The notes: a model not told the origin generated them from the letters alone. A stretch of DNA of 64,000 nt from Hymenobacter sp. BT559 (GCF_016427535.1 NZ_JAELXV010000001.1:1426001-1490000), one strand, 5' to 3'. Positions 39,362-48,590 are shown, counted from the first letter of the stretch. Translations and numbers: made by a program.

Positions 39362-40483
39362 TTGACTTTTCCTAAGCTTTTTTTTCGCCTGCCCGTGCTG
39401 TTAGTGCTGCTGGCCTGCTGGCTAGGGGCCGGCACATCTGCACAGGCGCAGCGCCGCCGGGCTTCGAGAGCCAAGCCGAGTAGGGCGCGCAGTAAAGATT
39501 TCTTCAAGGCGCGCACGCCTACATTGCGCTACGTACGGCCCGATACCACTACCATCATCGAGACGGAGGAACTACCCGACGACCGGTCAGACGCCGCCAA
39601 GTCTATTTTCAACCCGGCCCGCAAGCTGAGCATCGTGAGTGAAGACACCACTACGCTCAACGAGGGCGGGCAGGAGATAGTGGAGATGTCGGACGAGGTA
39701 CTTATTGATTCGTCGTGGGTGCGGGTAGCGGGATACTACTCTATTTGGGACACGCACAACATCAACCCGTACCGGGTAGATGGCCGTCGTATTCGCGATA
39801 CCATTAACCTGAAGCTGGTAGACCCCGTGCGCCAGCACTACGCCAAGATGCCGCTGGTGAAAACACCCATCACCTCGGGCTTCGTGTTTCGGTGGGGCCG
39901 CTGGCACTTTGGGGTAGACCTAGACCTAGAAACTGGCGACTCAGTAAGAGCCGCATTTGACGGCGTCGTTCGCATTAGCAAGTGGGATGGCGGTGGCTAT
40001 GGCAACTACCTACTGGTGCGTCATTACAATGGCCTCGAAACGTTGTATGGCCACCTGAGCAAGCCGCTGGTGCCAGTAGGCACTTTCGTGAAGGCCGGCC
40101 AGATAATCGGCCTAGGGGGGAGCACGGGGCGCAGTACTGGTTCGCACCTGCACTTTGAGGTGCGCTACGAAGGCAATCCTATCAATCCTACACTGGTATA
40201 TAATTTCCCGGGTTACCAGCTACGGAGCGATAATTTCACCATTACCTCGGCGCTTTTCAACTACTACAGCCGTGCTCTGCGGCGCGGGCGAGGTAGCAGC
40301 AGTGCGAGCAGCCGCGCGCCGGAGCCCAGCGCTGCCCGGCGCGTAGTGCAGCACCAGATACGAGCGGGCGATACGCTTTCAGAAATTGCCGACCGCTACG
40401 GGGTGCGCGTAAGTGCGCTCAAGCGGCTTAATCCTAGCCTAGGGAATACGCTGCGGCCCGGCAAGAAGCTGCGTATTAAATAG
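39362..40483 (+). CDS. Exported M23 peptidoglycan endopeptidase with LysM domain
   Basis: A 373-residue exported protein. The signal peptide spans about residues 6-29 (ends SAQAQ). Residues about 170-285 are an M23 (LytM) metallopeptidase: the zinc ligands are in RWHFGVDLD (H, D) and SHLHFEVR (HxH). A Ser/Arg linker leads to a C-terminal LysM domain (HQIRAGDTLSEIADRYGV ... NTLRPGKKLRIK), which binds peptidoglycan. The likely role is cell-wall cleavage during growth or division. No ATG lies near the signal peptide, so TTG 39362 is used as start. The gene stands between trxB and bshB1 on the same strand. Confidence 0.9.
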   Translation: MTFPKLFFRLPVLLVLLACWLGAGTSAQAQRRRASRAKPSRARSKDFFKARTPTLRYVRPDTTTIIETEELPDDRSDAAKSIFNPARKLSIVSEDTTTLNEGGQEIVEMSDEVLIDSSWVRVAGYYSIWDTHNINPYRVDGRRIRDTINLKLVDPVRQHYAKMPLVKTPITSGFVFRWGRWHFGVDLDLETGDSVRAAFDGVVRISKWDGGGYGNYLLVRHYNGLETLYGHLSKPLVPVGTFVKAGQIIGLGGSTGRSTGSHLHFEVRYEGNPINPTLVYNFPGYQLRSDNFTITSALFNYYSRALRRGRGSSSASSRAPEPSAARRVVQHQIRAGDTLSEIADRYGVRVSALKRLNPSLGNTLRPGKKLRIK

Positions 40484-40584
40484 ACCGCAGATTCAAACGG
40501 ATTTGTCGGATACGCCTGCCTTTGGCAGGCTGGCTAAGTGGATGTAGGAGTGGCTTTGGTTTTTGTTGATTAATGCTTGGTAGG

Positions 40585-41313
40585 ATGATTAAGCTAGATG
40601 TGTTGGCCCTGGGGGCTCACCCCGATGATGTAGAAATGTCGTGCTCGGGTACGCTGCTGGCGGCGGTGGCTGCTGGCAAGAAAGTAGGCATTGTGGACCT
40701 GACGCGGGGCGAGCTAGGTACCCGCGGCACTCCAGAGACCCGGGCGGCCGAGGCGGCAGCAGCAAGCAAGATATTGCAGCTTAGCGCCCGCGAGAACCTT
40801 GGCTTGCCCGACGGGTTCTTTAAAAACGACCGCGAGCACCAACTGCTGCTCATCGCGGCCATTCGGCGCTATCAGCCCGAAGTAGTGCTTTGCAACGCTA
40901 TCAACGACCGGCACCCTGACCACGGGCGCGCCGCCCAGCTAGCTACTGACGCCTGCTTTTTGAGCGGGCTGCGCATGATAGAAACGCTGGACGAAAATGG
41001 CCAACCCCAGGCACCCTGGCGCCCCAAGAACGTGTACCACTACATTCAGGACCGGCTGTTGCCGGCTGACTTTGTCGTTGATATCACGCCGTATTGGGCG
41101 GGCAAGTGGGCTTCTATAACTGCCTATGGTACGCAGTTTTATAACCCAAGTGCCGACCCAGCTGCCCCGCAGACTTATTTGTCGGGGCAGACTTTCTCAC
41201 ACTTCATGGAGGCCCGCGCGCGCGAGTTTGGGCACCTGATTGGAGTAGAGTTTGGCGAAGCCTACACCGTGGAGCGGCCCGTGGGTGTACGAGAAATAGG
41301 TGACCTGATATAA
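40585..41313 (+). CDS. bshB1: Bacillithiol biosynthesis deacetylase BshB1
   Basis: A 242-residue zinc-dependent deacetylase of the LmbE/PIG-L family. It removes acetate from GlcNAc-malate in the second step of bacillithiol synthesis. The zinc site is in LALGAHPDDVEMSCSG (HPDD), and NDRHPDHGRAAQL carries the second histidine pair; the C-terminal YGTQFY and HFMEARAREFG fit the BshB1 subgroup. ATG 40585 (MIKLDVLALG) matches the family; an upstream ATG at 40573 is in frame. bshA and bshC are not in the window. A strong terminator follows. Confidence 0.92.
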   Translation: MIKLDVLALGAHPDDVEMSCSGTLLAAVAAGKKVGIVDLTRGELGTRGTPETRAAEAAAASKILQLSARENLGLPDGFFKNDREHQLLLIAAIRRYQPEVVLCNAINDRHPDHGRAAQLATDACFLSGLRMIETLDENGQPQAPWRPKNVYHYIQDRLLPADFVVDITPYWAGKWASITAYGTQFYNPSADPAAPQTYLSGQTFSHFMEARAREFGHLIGVEFGEAYTVERPVGVREIGDLI

Positions 41314-41328
41314 GAATAGAATACATGC

Positions 41329-41386
41329 AAAAAGAGACCTAGGAAATAGGAGCAGGCTAGTGCTTCTATTTCCTAGGTCTCTTTTT
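41329..41386. terminator. Very long intrinsic terminator between convergent genes
   Basis: Perfect 21-bp stem (41329-41349 and 41366-41386), loop of 16 bases with its own small AGCA-TGCT stem, A run left and T run right. Each arm contains CCTAGG. It terminates bshB1 rightward and probably the lipoprotein pseudogene leftward. Confidence 0.9.
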
Positions 41387-41438
41387 TGGTGGCGCTAAAG
41401 TCAATTTGCGCTGAGGCCTACCACCTAGGTGGGTCGCG

Positions 41439-42544
41439 TTATAGTTCCATCACCAGGGTCAAGGCTGTTTCCAAAACTAGGCCGGTAGTCGCCTGGGTTT
41501 GCAGCGTCACCTTGTATTCACCTGCTGGTAAACCCGTATTAGCCAATACACTGACCTTGCCAGTGGTAGCATCGACACTGAATAGCTTGGCAGTGTCTGT
41601 AAACGGCGTTCCGTTTCGCTCAACAGCTTTGAGGGTGTAGCTGCCCTGGTATTTGGTCGGATAAAAAGTAGGTGCTTTCGACGTGTAGGCCTTGCCTAGC
41701 TGCAGCACGACGCGATTTTCGAGTATCGTTAGGTTATAGTCGGAGTAGTAGGTACCGAAGAAAAACTTGGGCTTGGGCATCAGCACCACCCGAAATTGCC
41801 GGTAGGCCACCCGGTAGCCATCCTTGGTGAGCGTTGGTAGCAGGTCGTAGGTCCATTCATGCTTCTGGTCGGGGTCGCCGGCGCCAGCCGCTACTACTAC
41901 CTGCTGGCCAGCAATGCTCACTTTGCCGTCGGGGCGGCCATTCACCTCCAGCACCAATTCGGTGTTGGCCGCATTTAGGCCCGCGTAGTCTACTGTGTAG
42001 GCGAGAGGTTTATTGTCATAAATACCGTAGGCGTAAGGGATAACGTCGGTAGAGGGTACGTCTGCTAGGTTGAGTTGCGCTGGCAAAACCTTGATTTTGA
42101 GGCGCGAATGCACTTGCTTGAAGCCTGTGCTCGACGTAGCCGTAAGCGTGGCCAGGTAGTTGCGCGGCGTGCGCACGCCACTCGTGCTCGACGTAGTAGT
42201 AGTAGGGTAGAGCTGGCTTGCATCGATGCTAACCTTGCGCGTGGCTTGGTCTACCGTCACGGCGCGCGCCACTAGGGTGGTCAGCGAGTCGCTGGCATTC
42301 ACCTTCACCTTAGCGTTGTCCTTAAAGCTGAGCGCCAGCGTGACATTGGGCAGGTTCTGATATTCTGCGGGTAGGTCGAGCTGGATTTTCTGCCCGTAGG
42401 TCAACGCCAGCGAATCGGGCAGCGTGATGGCGGGAGATAGCCTAGGTTCACGATTTCTTCGACCTCCGTTTTGCGGCAGCTCGACAGGCTAAGCCCAGTC
42501 AGCCCCGCTGCGAAGGTGGCAGACAGTAGTATGCTTTTACGCAT
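41439..42544 (-). pseudogene. Lipoprotein gene with a one-base frameshift
   Basis: Read leftward from ATG 42544 the frame gives a clear lipoprotein signal (MRKSILLS ... LSLSSC, Cys at residue 23) and then runs into a TGA near 42404. The continuing protein lies in another frame, open down to 41439 (321 residues, beta-rich, Ig-like, words such as LPAGEYKVTLQTQAT). Adding one C to the CCC at the complement of 42432-42434 joins both parts into a single 368-residue protein reading NLGYLPAITLPDSLALTYG. So this is one gene broken by a one-base loss, by a sequencing error, or by phase variation in a short homopolymer. The product would be an outer-membrane-anchored Ig-like lipoprotein of unknown role. 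A TACCTTTG promoter element lies upstream. Confidence 0.75.
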
Positions 42545-42588
42545 TAAGAAAAAGGTAAGTGGGCTATGCGCCCAGAGTGAAACGGCCG

Positions 42589-42596
42589 CAAAGGTA
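42589..42596 (-). promoter_or_regulatory. -7 promoter element of the frameshifted lipoprotein gene
   Basis: Reads TACCTTTG on the minus strand, 44 bases before the ATG at 42544. A dyad covers the -33 region. Confidence 0.55.
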
Positions 42597-42606
42597 GCCG
42601 GCTGGG

Positions 42607-42639
42607 ATTATTAAATGCATCATAGTTGCATTTAATAAT
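42607..42639. promoter_or_regulatory. Perfect 13-bp inverted repeat upstream of the lipoprotein promoter
   Basis: ATTATTAAATGCA (42607-42619) and its reverse complement (42627-42639), with a 7-base spacer. It overlaps the expected -33 region of the leftward promoter, so a repressor or activator bound here would control the lipoprotein gene. Regulator unknown. Confidence 0.5.
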
Positions 42640-42828
42640 TAATTAGTTTATCCGCTTGATTTCCATCGTACGCTAAGCCTACCTGATAGCTGTCGCTTCC
42701 GTGCTATATATAAACAGATTCTATTATGTGCTTCCCAGGCTGCTTCCCACGTGACAAGCATAAGGATACCTCATAAGTGCAACTTAGTTTCTTTTGTGCA
42801 ATCTTTGCAGTAGACTATAGATGAGATT

Positions 42829-44622
42829 ATGGTAGCTATTACTGCTTGCCGTGCAGCTGCGCTCGCCGTAGCGCTGCTGGGCGCAGGTTCTTTCAACGTG
42901 CTGGCACAGAATATTCTAGATTTGCCGCCCACTCGGCCGTGGTCGGGCAGTAGCGAACGGCTGCTTGTGAAGCCCACCGACGCCTGGATTACGCCGGCCG
43001 AGGCCGCCAACTTCCAGACTACGCCACGTTACGCCGAAGTGCGCGCCTGGCTGGAGCGGCTCGATGCAGCCTCGCCCTTGCTTTCTCTCCGCACCTTTGG
43101 CCGCACGAGCGAAGACCGCGACCTGCTGTGCGTGCGCGCCAGCAAGGGCGGCTCCGCCAAGCCAGTGGTGCTGGTACAGGCAGGCATTCATTCGGGCGAG
43201 ATTGATGGTAAGGACGCCGGGCTGATGCTGCTGCGCGATATTGCGCTGCGCGGTAAGGACAACCTGCTCGACCGCGTTGACTTGGTATTCGTGCCGATTT
43301 ACAACATCGATGGCCACGAGCAGATGAGCGCGTGGAACTTCCCGCACCTGCGCGGCCCCGCCGAGAAGGGACGCGATGCCAACGCCCGCAACATCGACCT
43401 GAACCGCGACTATGGCAAGGCCGACGCGCCCGAAACGCGGGCCATGCTAACGCTGCTCCGCGAGCTGGACCCTGTGCTGTACATCGACTGCCACGTCAGC
43501 GAAGGGTTTGACATGCAGTATGATGTCACTTTCACCTACGCGGGCTGGGGCAAGTATGCGCGCCACCGGGCCACGGCCGATTGGCTGCAGGGGCGCTTTG
43601 GGCCGGCCGTGACGCAGGCGCTGACCAAGGCGGGCCATACGCCTACTATTTACCCTAGCCCCATCGACACGCGTGAGCCTACCAAGGGCATTCGCTACAG
43701 CCCCGAGGGCCCGCGCTACTCCACCGGCTACGGTGACTTTATCGGCGTGCCCACCGTGCTGGTCGAGAACCACATGCTCAAGCCCTACCGCCAGCGTGTG
43801 CTCGGTACCTACGTGCTGCTCGAAGCCGCGCTGAAGCTGGCAGCGACCGACGCCGACCGCATTGCCGCCGCTAAGGCGCAGGACCGCGCCAGTCGCCCCA
43901 CCGAGCTGCTCACCCGCTGGACGCCCGCGCCGCAGCCCATCGGCTGGGTCGAGCAGTTTAAGGGCATCGCTTTCGAAATGTATCAGTCGCCGGCCTCGGG
44001 GCGGCTTGAGCAGCGCTGGCTGGGGCGGCCCATCACGTTTCGCATGCCCATCATTGGGCAGCAGCCTACCCAAACGGTGCAGCTGCCCAAGGCCTGGTGG
44101 GTGCCCGCCGCCCAGGCCGAGGTGCTCGACCGGCTGCGCCTGCACGGCATCGCGTTCGAGACCCTAGGTGCCCCGCGCACGCTGCAGGTTGATAATGTGC
44201 GTCTCGTCGAGCCCAAGCTCTTGCAGCCCAACGAAGGGCGCGTGCCCATAACGGCGACCTTCGTGCACGAGCAGCGCGAGCAGCTGATGCCCGCGGGCAG
44301 CGTGCGCGTGCCCGCCGACCAGCCCAAGGGCCTGCTGGCCGCCGCGCTCCTAGAGCCCGAAAGCCAAGATTCGTTTCTGGCCTGGGGGTTCTTTCCCGAA
44401 ATGCTGGCTCCCGCACCGAACACCGACGACTATATCCTGGCCGCGCTGGGCGAGCGCCTGCTAGCCACCGAGCCCGCGCTGAAGGCCGAGTTTGAGGCCA
44501 AGCTGCGCGCCGAGCCCGCCTTTGCCGCGAGCCCCAACGCCCGGCTTGCCTGGCTCTACGCGCACGCAGGGCCGGGGCACCCTTACCCGCTGCGCTATCC
44601 TATTGCCCGCGAGCTGAACTGA
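42829..44622 (+). CDS. Exported M14-family metallocarboxypeptidase
   Basis: A 597-residue exported zinc peptidase of the M14 type. The signal peptide runs from residue 5 to about 26 (VLAQN). The zinc ligands are H and E in GIHSGEIDGKD (near residue 122) and H in DCHVSEG; the substrate-binding region ARNIDLNRDYGKAD is clear, and a VENHML motif near residue 312 is where the catalytic Glu region lies in related proteins. About 250 further residues at the C-terminus have no domain I recognise. It probably trims peptides in the periplasm or outside the cell. ATG 42829. The start lies in a 284-base spacer shared with the divergent lipoprotein gene. Confidence 0.88.
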   Translation: MVAITACRAAALAVALLGAGSFNVLAQNILDLPPTRPWSGSSERLLVKPTDAWITPAEAANFQTTPRYAEVRAWLERLDAASPLLSLRTFGRTSEDRDLLCVRASKGGSAKPVVLVQAGIHSGEIDGKDAGLMLLRDIALRGKDNLLDRVDLVFVPIYNIDGHEQMSAWNFPHLRGPAEKGRDANARNIDLNRDYGKADAPETRAMLTLLRELDPVLYIDCHVSEGFDMQYDVTFTYAGWGKYARHRATADWLQGRFGPAVTQALTKAGHTPTIYPSPIDTREPTKGIRYSPEGPRYSTGYGDFIGVPTVLVENHMLKPYRQRVLGTYVLLEAALKLAATDADRIAAAKAQDRASRPTELLTRWTPAPQPIGWVEQFKGIAFEMYQSPASGRLEQRWLGRPITFRMPIIGQQPTQTVQLPKAWWVPAAQAEVLDRLRLHGIAFETLGAPRTLQVDNVRLVEPKLLQPNEGRVPITATFVHEQREQLMPAGSVRVPADQPKGLLAAALLEPESQDSFLAWGFFPEMLAPAPNTDDYILAALGERLLATEPALKAEFEAKLRAEPAFAASPNARLAWLYAHAGPGHPYPLRYPIARELN

Positions 44623-44722
44623 TAGAGAGGCCTCGCTGGCTGACGTGGGCAAGCGCCGCGGCAGTATGCAGTGTAGCCGTTTTGACCTCAGCCGCGCTCG
44701 GAATAGGTGCGGGCGTTGCCAC

Positions 44723-44764
44723 GGTACCTAGGGCGTGCGATAAAGCAGCGACGCCCTAGGTACC
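44723..44764. repeat. Perfect 14-bp inverted repeat with CCTAGG in both arms
   Basis: Arms 44723-44736 and 44751-44764 (GGTACCTAGGGCGT and reverse complement), 14-base loop. It follows the M14 gene by 100 bases; no T run follows immediately. A third CCTAGG stands 20 bases later. Confidence 0.6.
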
Positions 44765-44856
44765 GAAGCAAAGAAATTTTTGGCCTAGGTCGCTTTGGCC
44801 GCTCGACTACTGGACACTATGGCGTCAAGATGCGCGTTAGGCTCCGCCACCCGCTG

Positions 44857-44864
44857 TACCTTTG
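44857..44864 (+). promoter_or_regulatory. -7 element placed 8 nt before the OstA-like start codon
   Basis: TACCTTTG; only 8 bases separate it from ATG 44873, so the transcript is nearly leaderless. Confidence 0.6.
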
Positions 44865-44872
44865 GCTCCTGA

Positions 44873-46618
44873 ATGCCGCTCCTTCGTTTTTTTAGTTTCT
44901 GGATTTTGCTGGCGCTGACGGCCTTGTCGCTGCCCGCGCAAACCCCACGCCGCCCGGCTGCCAAAGCGCCGGGGGCTCCGGCCACTGCGGCTACCCCCGC
45001 CAAAGGCACGCCCGTGCAGCTGCTGCCCGGCACCCGCGAGCTACAAGGCGGCATCTTCAACGGCGTGAAAATCCGCAAGCTGCTAGGCAACGTCAGCTTT
45101 AAGCAGGAGGACACGTTTTTGTACTGCGACTCGGCCTACCAGTACCTAGACCGCAATGAGATTGAGGCGTTTAGCAACGTGCGTATCATTCAGAATGATA
45201 CTGTTACCATCAACGGCGACCGGGGCTTTTACGATGGCGACCGGCGCACGGCCCGCATGACGGGCAATGTGGTGATGCACGACCCGCGCATGACGCTCAC
45301 CACCTCCGTGCTCGACTATGACCTAGCGCGCCAAACAGCTTACTACACCACCGGCGGCCACCTCACCGACCCACAGAATACCCTCGATAGCCAGCAGGGT
45401 TTTTATGATACGCGCAGTAAAGTGTTTGTTTTTAAGCGCGATGTACACCTGGTTTCGACCGATGCCAAAGGCAGCCAGACCGACCTGCGCAACGATACGC
45501 TGACGTTTAATACCATTTCTAAAATTGCCTATTTCGACGGCCCTACTCGCATCAAGGGCCCGCAGGGTAACCTCTACGCCGAGAAAGGGGTGTATAACAC
45601 CATTACCAGGGTGTCTAATTTCCAGCGCAACGCCAAGATTGAGACGCCCAACTACCTGCTAGGCGGCGACCAGCTGGTGTACGATGAGGGCAAGCTCTAC
45701 GGCGTAGCTACGGGCCATGTTACGCTTATTTCCAAGAAAGACAACCTATTGCTGCGTGGCGACGTGGGCCGCTATTGGCGGGCCCTAGGGCGTACCAAGC
45801 TCTACGGGAGCCGGCCAGTGGTGCGCAATATCTCAGGCCGCGACACGCTGTATCTGGCCGCCGATACGCTGCTGAGCATTGAGTCGCGCCCTACCAAGGT
45901 CAACCAACGGCCCATCCTCTACGCCTGGCCCAAGGTGCAGATTTTTCGGGGCAACCTGCAAGGGCGCTGCGACTCGCTGACCTACGACCGGCAAGACAGT
46001 ATTATCTACCTCAACCGCGACCCCATTCTGTGGCAAGCCCATAACCAAATGACGTCCGACTCGATGGAGATTCGGCAGAAGCGCGGCCAGATTGACCAGG
46101 TGCGGATGTTTGCCAAAGCCTTCGTGATAGGGGAGGACACGCTGCACGACTTCAACCAAGTAAAAGGGCGTAACATCCTAGCGTACTTCAAGCAAAACCG
46201 CGTTAACCGTATCGATGTGCTTGGCAATGCTGAAAGCCTCTACTATGCGCTGGATGGCGATACGGTAGTAACGGGGGTGAATAAGTCGCTCTCGGCCACC
46301 ATCCGGCTAGCCTTTGCAGATGGTAAGATTAAAACGCTCAGCATGCTGGCCAATCCGGATGCTACGTTTATCCCGCCGCACGAGCTCAAGGAAGACGATA
46401 CCCGCCTGAAGGGCTACCGCTGGCGACCTACCGAGCGCCCCACCCGGCGCACTGTGTTTGGCAAGCACTTCGCCAGCGACATCAAGGCGAAAAAACCTAG
46501 GGCCAAGCCCAAACCTACTAAAACCAAGGCCAAGCCCGCCCCCCGCAAGCGCGCCGCGCCACCCTCCAAGAAGCCCGCCACCCCTGCTAAAGCGCCGGCA
46601 GCTGCAACCAAGCGCTAA
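44873..46618 (+). CDS. OstA-like protein (LptA/LptD N-terminal family)
   Basis: A 581-residue exported protein of the OstA/LptA type found in Bacteroidota, thought to carry lipopolysaccharide across the periplasm. The signal peptide covers about residues 5-22 (LSLPAQ). From residue 55 to 520 there are repeated beta-strand units of the OstA kind: LLGNVSFKQEDTFLYCDSAYQYLDRNEIEAFSNVRI (key words GNVSFKQEDTFLYCDSA), ARMTGNVVMHDPRMTLTTSVLDYD, and more. The last 60 residues are a Lys/Pro/Ala-rich tail (KPRAKPKPTKTKAKP). It lies upstream of bamD, another outer-membrane assembly gene, and belongs functionally with the LptF/G permease at 32883. Confidence 0.9.
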   Translation: MPLLRFFSFWILLALTALSLPAQTPRRPAAKAPGAPATAATPAKGTPVQLLPGTRELQGGIFNGVKIRKLLGNVSFKQEDTFLYCDSAYQYLDRNEIEAFSNVRIIQNDTVTINGDRGFYDGDRRTARMTGNVVMHDPRMTLTTSVLDYDLARQTAYYTTGGHLTDPQNTLDSQQGFYDTRSKVFVFKRDVHLVSTDAKGSQTDLRNDTLTFNTISKIAYFDGPTRIKGPQGNLYAEKGVYNTITRVSNFQRNAKIETPNYLLGGDQLVYDEGKLYGVATGHVTLISKKDNLLLRGDVGRYWRALGRTKLYGSRPVVRNISGRDTLYLAADTLLSIESRPTKVNQRPILYAWPKVQIFRGNLQGRCDSLTYDRQDSIIYLNRDPILWQAHNQMTSDSMEIRQKRGQIDQVRMFAKAFVIGEDTLHDFNQVKGRNILAYFKQNRVNRIDVLGNAESLYYALDGDTVVTGVNKSLSATIRLAFADGKIKTLSMLANPDATFIPPHELKEDDTRLKGYRWRPTERPTRRTVFGKHFASDIKAKKPRAKPKPTKTKAKPAPRKRAAPPSKKPATPAKAPAAATKR

Positions 46619-46680
46619 GCAAGGCGGCTCTTACAAGCGGCACTGCGGAACGCAACAGTGCGCGCCCATCGTTTTCCTCG

Positions 46681-46688
46681 TACCTTTG
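46681..46688 (+). promoter_or_regulatory. -7 element placed 8 nt before the bamD start codon
   Basis: TACCTTTG; ATG 46697 follows after exactly 8 bases. Confidence 0.6.
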
Positions 46689-46696
46689 TCTTTCGT

Positions 46697-47530
46697 ATGC
46701 GATTCTCCCGTCTTATTTCTGCCACGCTGCTGGCCAGCACCCTCTCACTAGGGGCCTGCACAGGCTACCAGAAGCTGCTCAAGAGCACCAACGTCAACGA
46801 GAAATACGAGGCTGCCATCAAGTATTATGACAAGGGCGACTACTTCCGGGCGGGCACGCTGCTGGAAGAAATGATTCCTCTGCTCAAAGGCCGGCCCGAG
46901 GCGGAAAAGGCGCAGTTTTACTTCGCCAACACCAACTTCATGCAGCGCAACTACGTGCTGAGTGCCTACTATTTCAAGCAGTTTACCGACACGTATCCCA
47001 ACTCGTCGTACACCGAGCAAGCTAACTTCTTGCGAGCCAAATCGTTGTTCCGCGATTCGCCCGGCTACGAGCTCGACCAAACGAATACGGTATCGGCGCT
47101 GGAAGTAATTCAGGACTACCTGAATACGTACTCCACCAGCGAGTACCGCGCCGAGGCGGAAAGCATGTCGCAAGAGCTGCAGAAGAAGCTGGAAAATAAA
47201 GCGTTCCAAAGCGCCAAGCTTTACTACTCGCTACGCTACAACCAGGCGGCTGTCACGGCCCTAGGTAACTTCAACCAGCAGTACCCGGCCTCGGTCTATG
47301 CCGAGCAGGCCGACTTTCTGCGCCTCACGGCGCAATATGCCTGGGCCAAGGAGAGTATCGAAAGCAAGCAACGCGAGCGTTTTGTGGACGCTGTAGCCAT
47401 CTACCAGCATTTTATTGACACCTACCCGCAGAGCAAAAACCTGCATGCAGCCCAGACGATGTTCGACGACAGCCGCGCCGAAATAGAACGGCTGAAAAAC
47501 CTCCCGGCCGACCCCACGGCCGCTAATTAA
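46697..47530 (+). CDS. bamD: Outer membrane protein assembly factor BamD
   Basis: A 277-residue lipoprotein, part of the BAM machine that inserts beta-barrel proteins into the outer membrane. Lipobox LGAC (Cys at residue 18) and then five TPR-like helical pairs typical of BamD: YEAAIKYYDKGDYFRAGTLLEEMIP, QFYFANTNFMQRNYVLSAYYFKQFTDTYPNS (key words YYFKQFTDTYP), and FVDAVAIYQHFIDTYPQSK at the end. ATG 46697, 8 bases after a -7 element. It is followed by rpoZ, coaC/coaB, porD and recN, a gene order that is conserved in Bacteroidota. Confidence 0.93.
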   Translation: MRFSRLISATLLASTLSLGACTGYQKLLKSTNVNEKYEAAIKYYDKGDYFRAGTLLEEMIPLLKGRPEAEKAQFYFANTNFMQRNYVLSAYYFKQFTDTYPNSSYTEQANFLRAKSLFRDSPGYELDQTNTVSALEVIQDYLNTYSTSEYRAEAESMSQELQKKLENKAFQSAKLYYSLRYNQAAVTALGNFNQQYPASVYAEQADFLRLTAQYAWAKESIESKQRERFVDAVAIYQHFIDTYPQSKNLHAAQTMFDDSRAEIERLKNLPADPTAAN

Positions 47531-47608
47531 TGGGTAATGGCTAGCTGCTAATGGTTAAGTGCCATTGATGAAGCCAGTAATAACCACCTAGTAACAACTA
47601 ACATCCCC

Positions 47609-47947
47609 ATGAAGACTACCGCTTCTGCCTCCATCGTCACCCGCAACCTCGCCGACATTGCTACCGAAAATGGCAACGTGTATGAGGCTATCTCCATCAT
47701 CTCGAAGCGCGCCAACCAGCTGTCGCTGAAGCTGAAAGAAGAGCTAAGCGAAAAGCTAGCCGAGTTTGCTACTACGGTCGATAACCTTGAAGAAGTATTC
47801 GAAAACCGTGAGCAGATTGAAATCAGCAAGCAGTACGAGCGCCAGCCCAAGCCCACCAGCCATGCTATTGAAGAGTTCATTGCTGGCGAGCTGCACTACG
47901 AAACCCCTGAGGTAGCTCCCATCGTTATTCCGCGCGAACTGTTCTAG
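47609..47947 (+). CDS. rpoZ: DNA-directed RNA polymerase omega subunit (RpoZ family)
   Basis: A 112-residue protein of the Bacteroidota-type omega family, a small subunit that stabilises RNA polymerase. The core NVYEAISIISKRANQLSLKLKEELSEKL holds the conserved AISIISKRANQ segment, where other bacteria have the VxxRARQ block. The C-terminal part is acidic and longer than in E. coli omega. Its place between bamD and coaC is the usual context for this subunit in the phylum. ATG 47609. Confidence 0.9.
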   Translation: MKTTASASIVTRNLADIATENGNVYEAISIISKRANQLSLKLKEELSEKLAEFATTVDNLEEVFENREQIEISKQYERQPKPTSHAIEEFIAGELHYETPEVAPIVIPRELF

Positions 47948-48002
47948 GCTTTGGTAGCGCGCTCCGAGTTGGTTGCCTAGGTTTGTGTTCTTTTGCGAGT
48001 TC

Positions 48003-48590
48003 ATGACAACCTCCGCTACCAGCCCCGCGCCCCACGCCCCGCTTCAAAATCGCCGCTTGCTCCTAGGGGTGAGCGGTAGCATCGCAGCATATAAAGCCGC
48101 GCCGCTAACCCGCCTGCTAGTGAAAGCCGGCGCCGAGGTACAGGTTATCCTGACCGAGGCGGCCACTGCTTTTGTTACGCCCCTCACGCTAGGCACCCTC
48201 TCCAAAAAGCCCGTCTTGACGGGCTTTTTGCGTGATGCGGCTAGTGGGCAGTGGCACAACCACGTCGAGCTAGGGTTGTGGGCCGAGGCCCTGGTGATTG
48301 CACCCGCCAGCGCCAACACCATCGGCCAGCTAGCCAACGGGCTGTGCCCTAACTTGCTAAGTGCCGTATACTTATCGGCGCGCTGCCCGGTGTTTCTGGC
48401 CCCAGCTATGGACCTGGACATGTATGCCCACCCGGCCGTGACGCAAAATTTGCAGCGATTGCGTTCGTTTGGCAATCATATTTTTGACTCGCCCAGCGGC
48501 GAGCTGGCCAGTGGCCTGGCCGGGCCGGGCCGCATGCTGGAGCCCGAGGAAATAGTGGCCGAGCTAGCGCAGTTCTTCGCGCAGGGCTAG
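48003..48590 (+). CDS. coaC: Phosphopantothenoylcysteine decarboxylase (CoaC), stand-alone
   Basis: A 195-residue FMN-dependent decarboxylase, the second half-step from phosphopantothenate to coenzyme A. The flavoprotein pattern is clear: LLLGVSGSIAAYKAAPLTRLL, the active His in QWHNHVELG, and PASANTIGQLANGLCPNLLSAV plus APAMDLDMYAHP. In most bacteria this is the N-terminal half of a fused CoaBC protein; here it ends with TAG at 48588-48590, in the same frame as the CoaB gene that starts 78 bases later. ATG 48003 is used, since the upstream in-frame codons are not conserved. Confidence 0.93.
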   Translation: MTTSATSPAPHAPLQNRRLLLGVSGSIAAYKAAPLTRLLVKAGAEVQVILTEAATAFVTPLTLGTLSKKPVLTGFLRDAASGQWHNHVELGLWAEALVIAPASANTIGQLANGLCPNLLSAVYLSARCPVFLAPAMDLDMYAHPAVTQNLQRLRSFGNHIFDSPSGELASGLAGPGRMLEPEEIVAELAQFFAQG

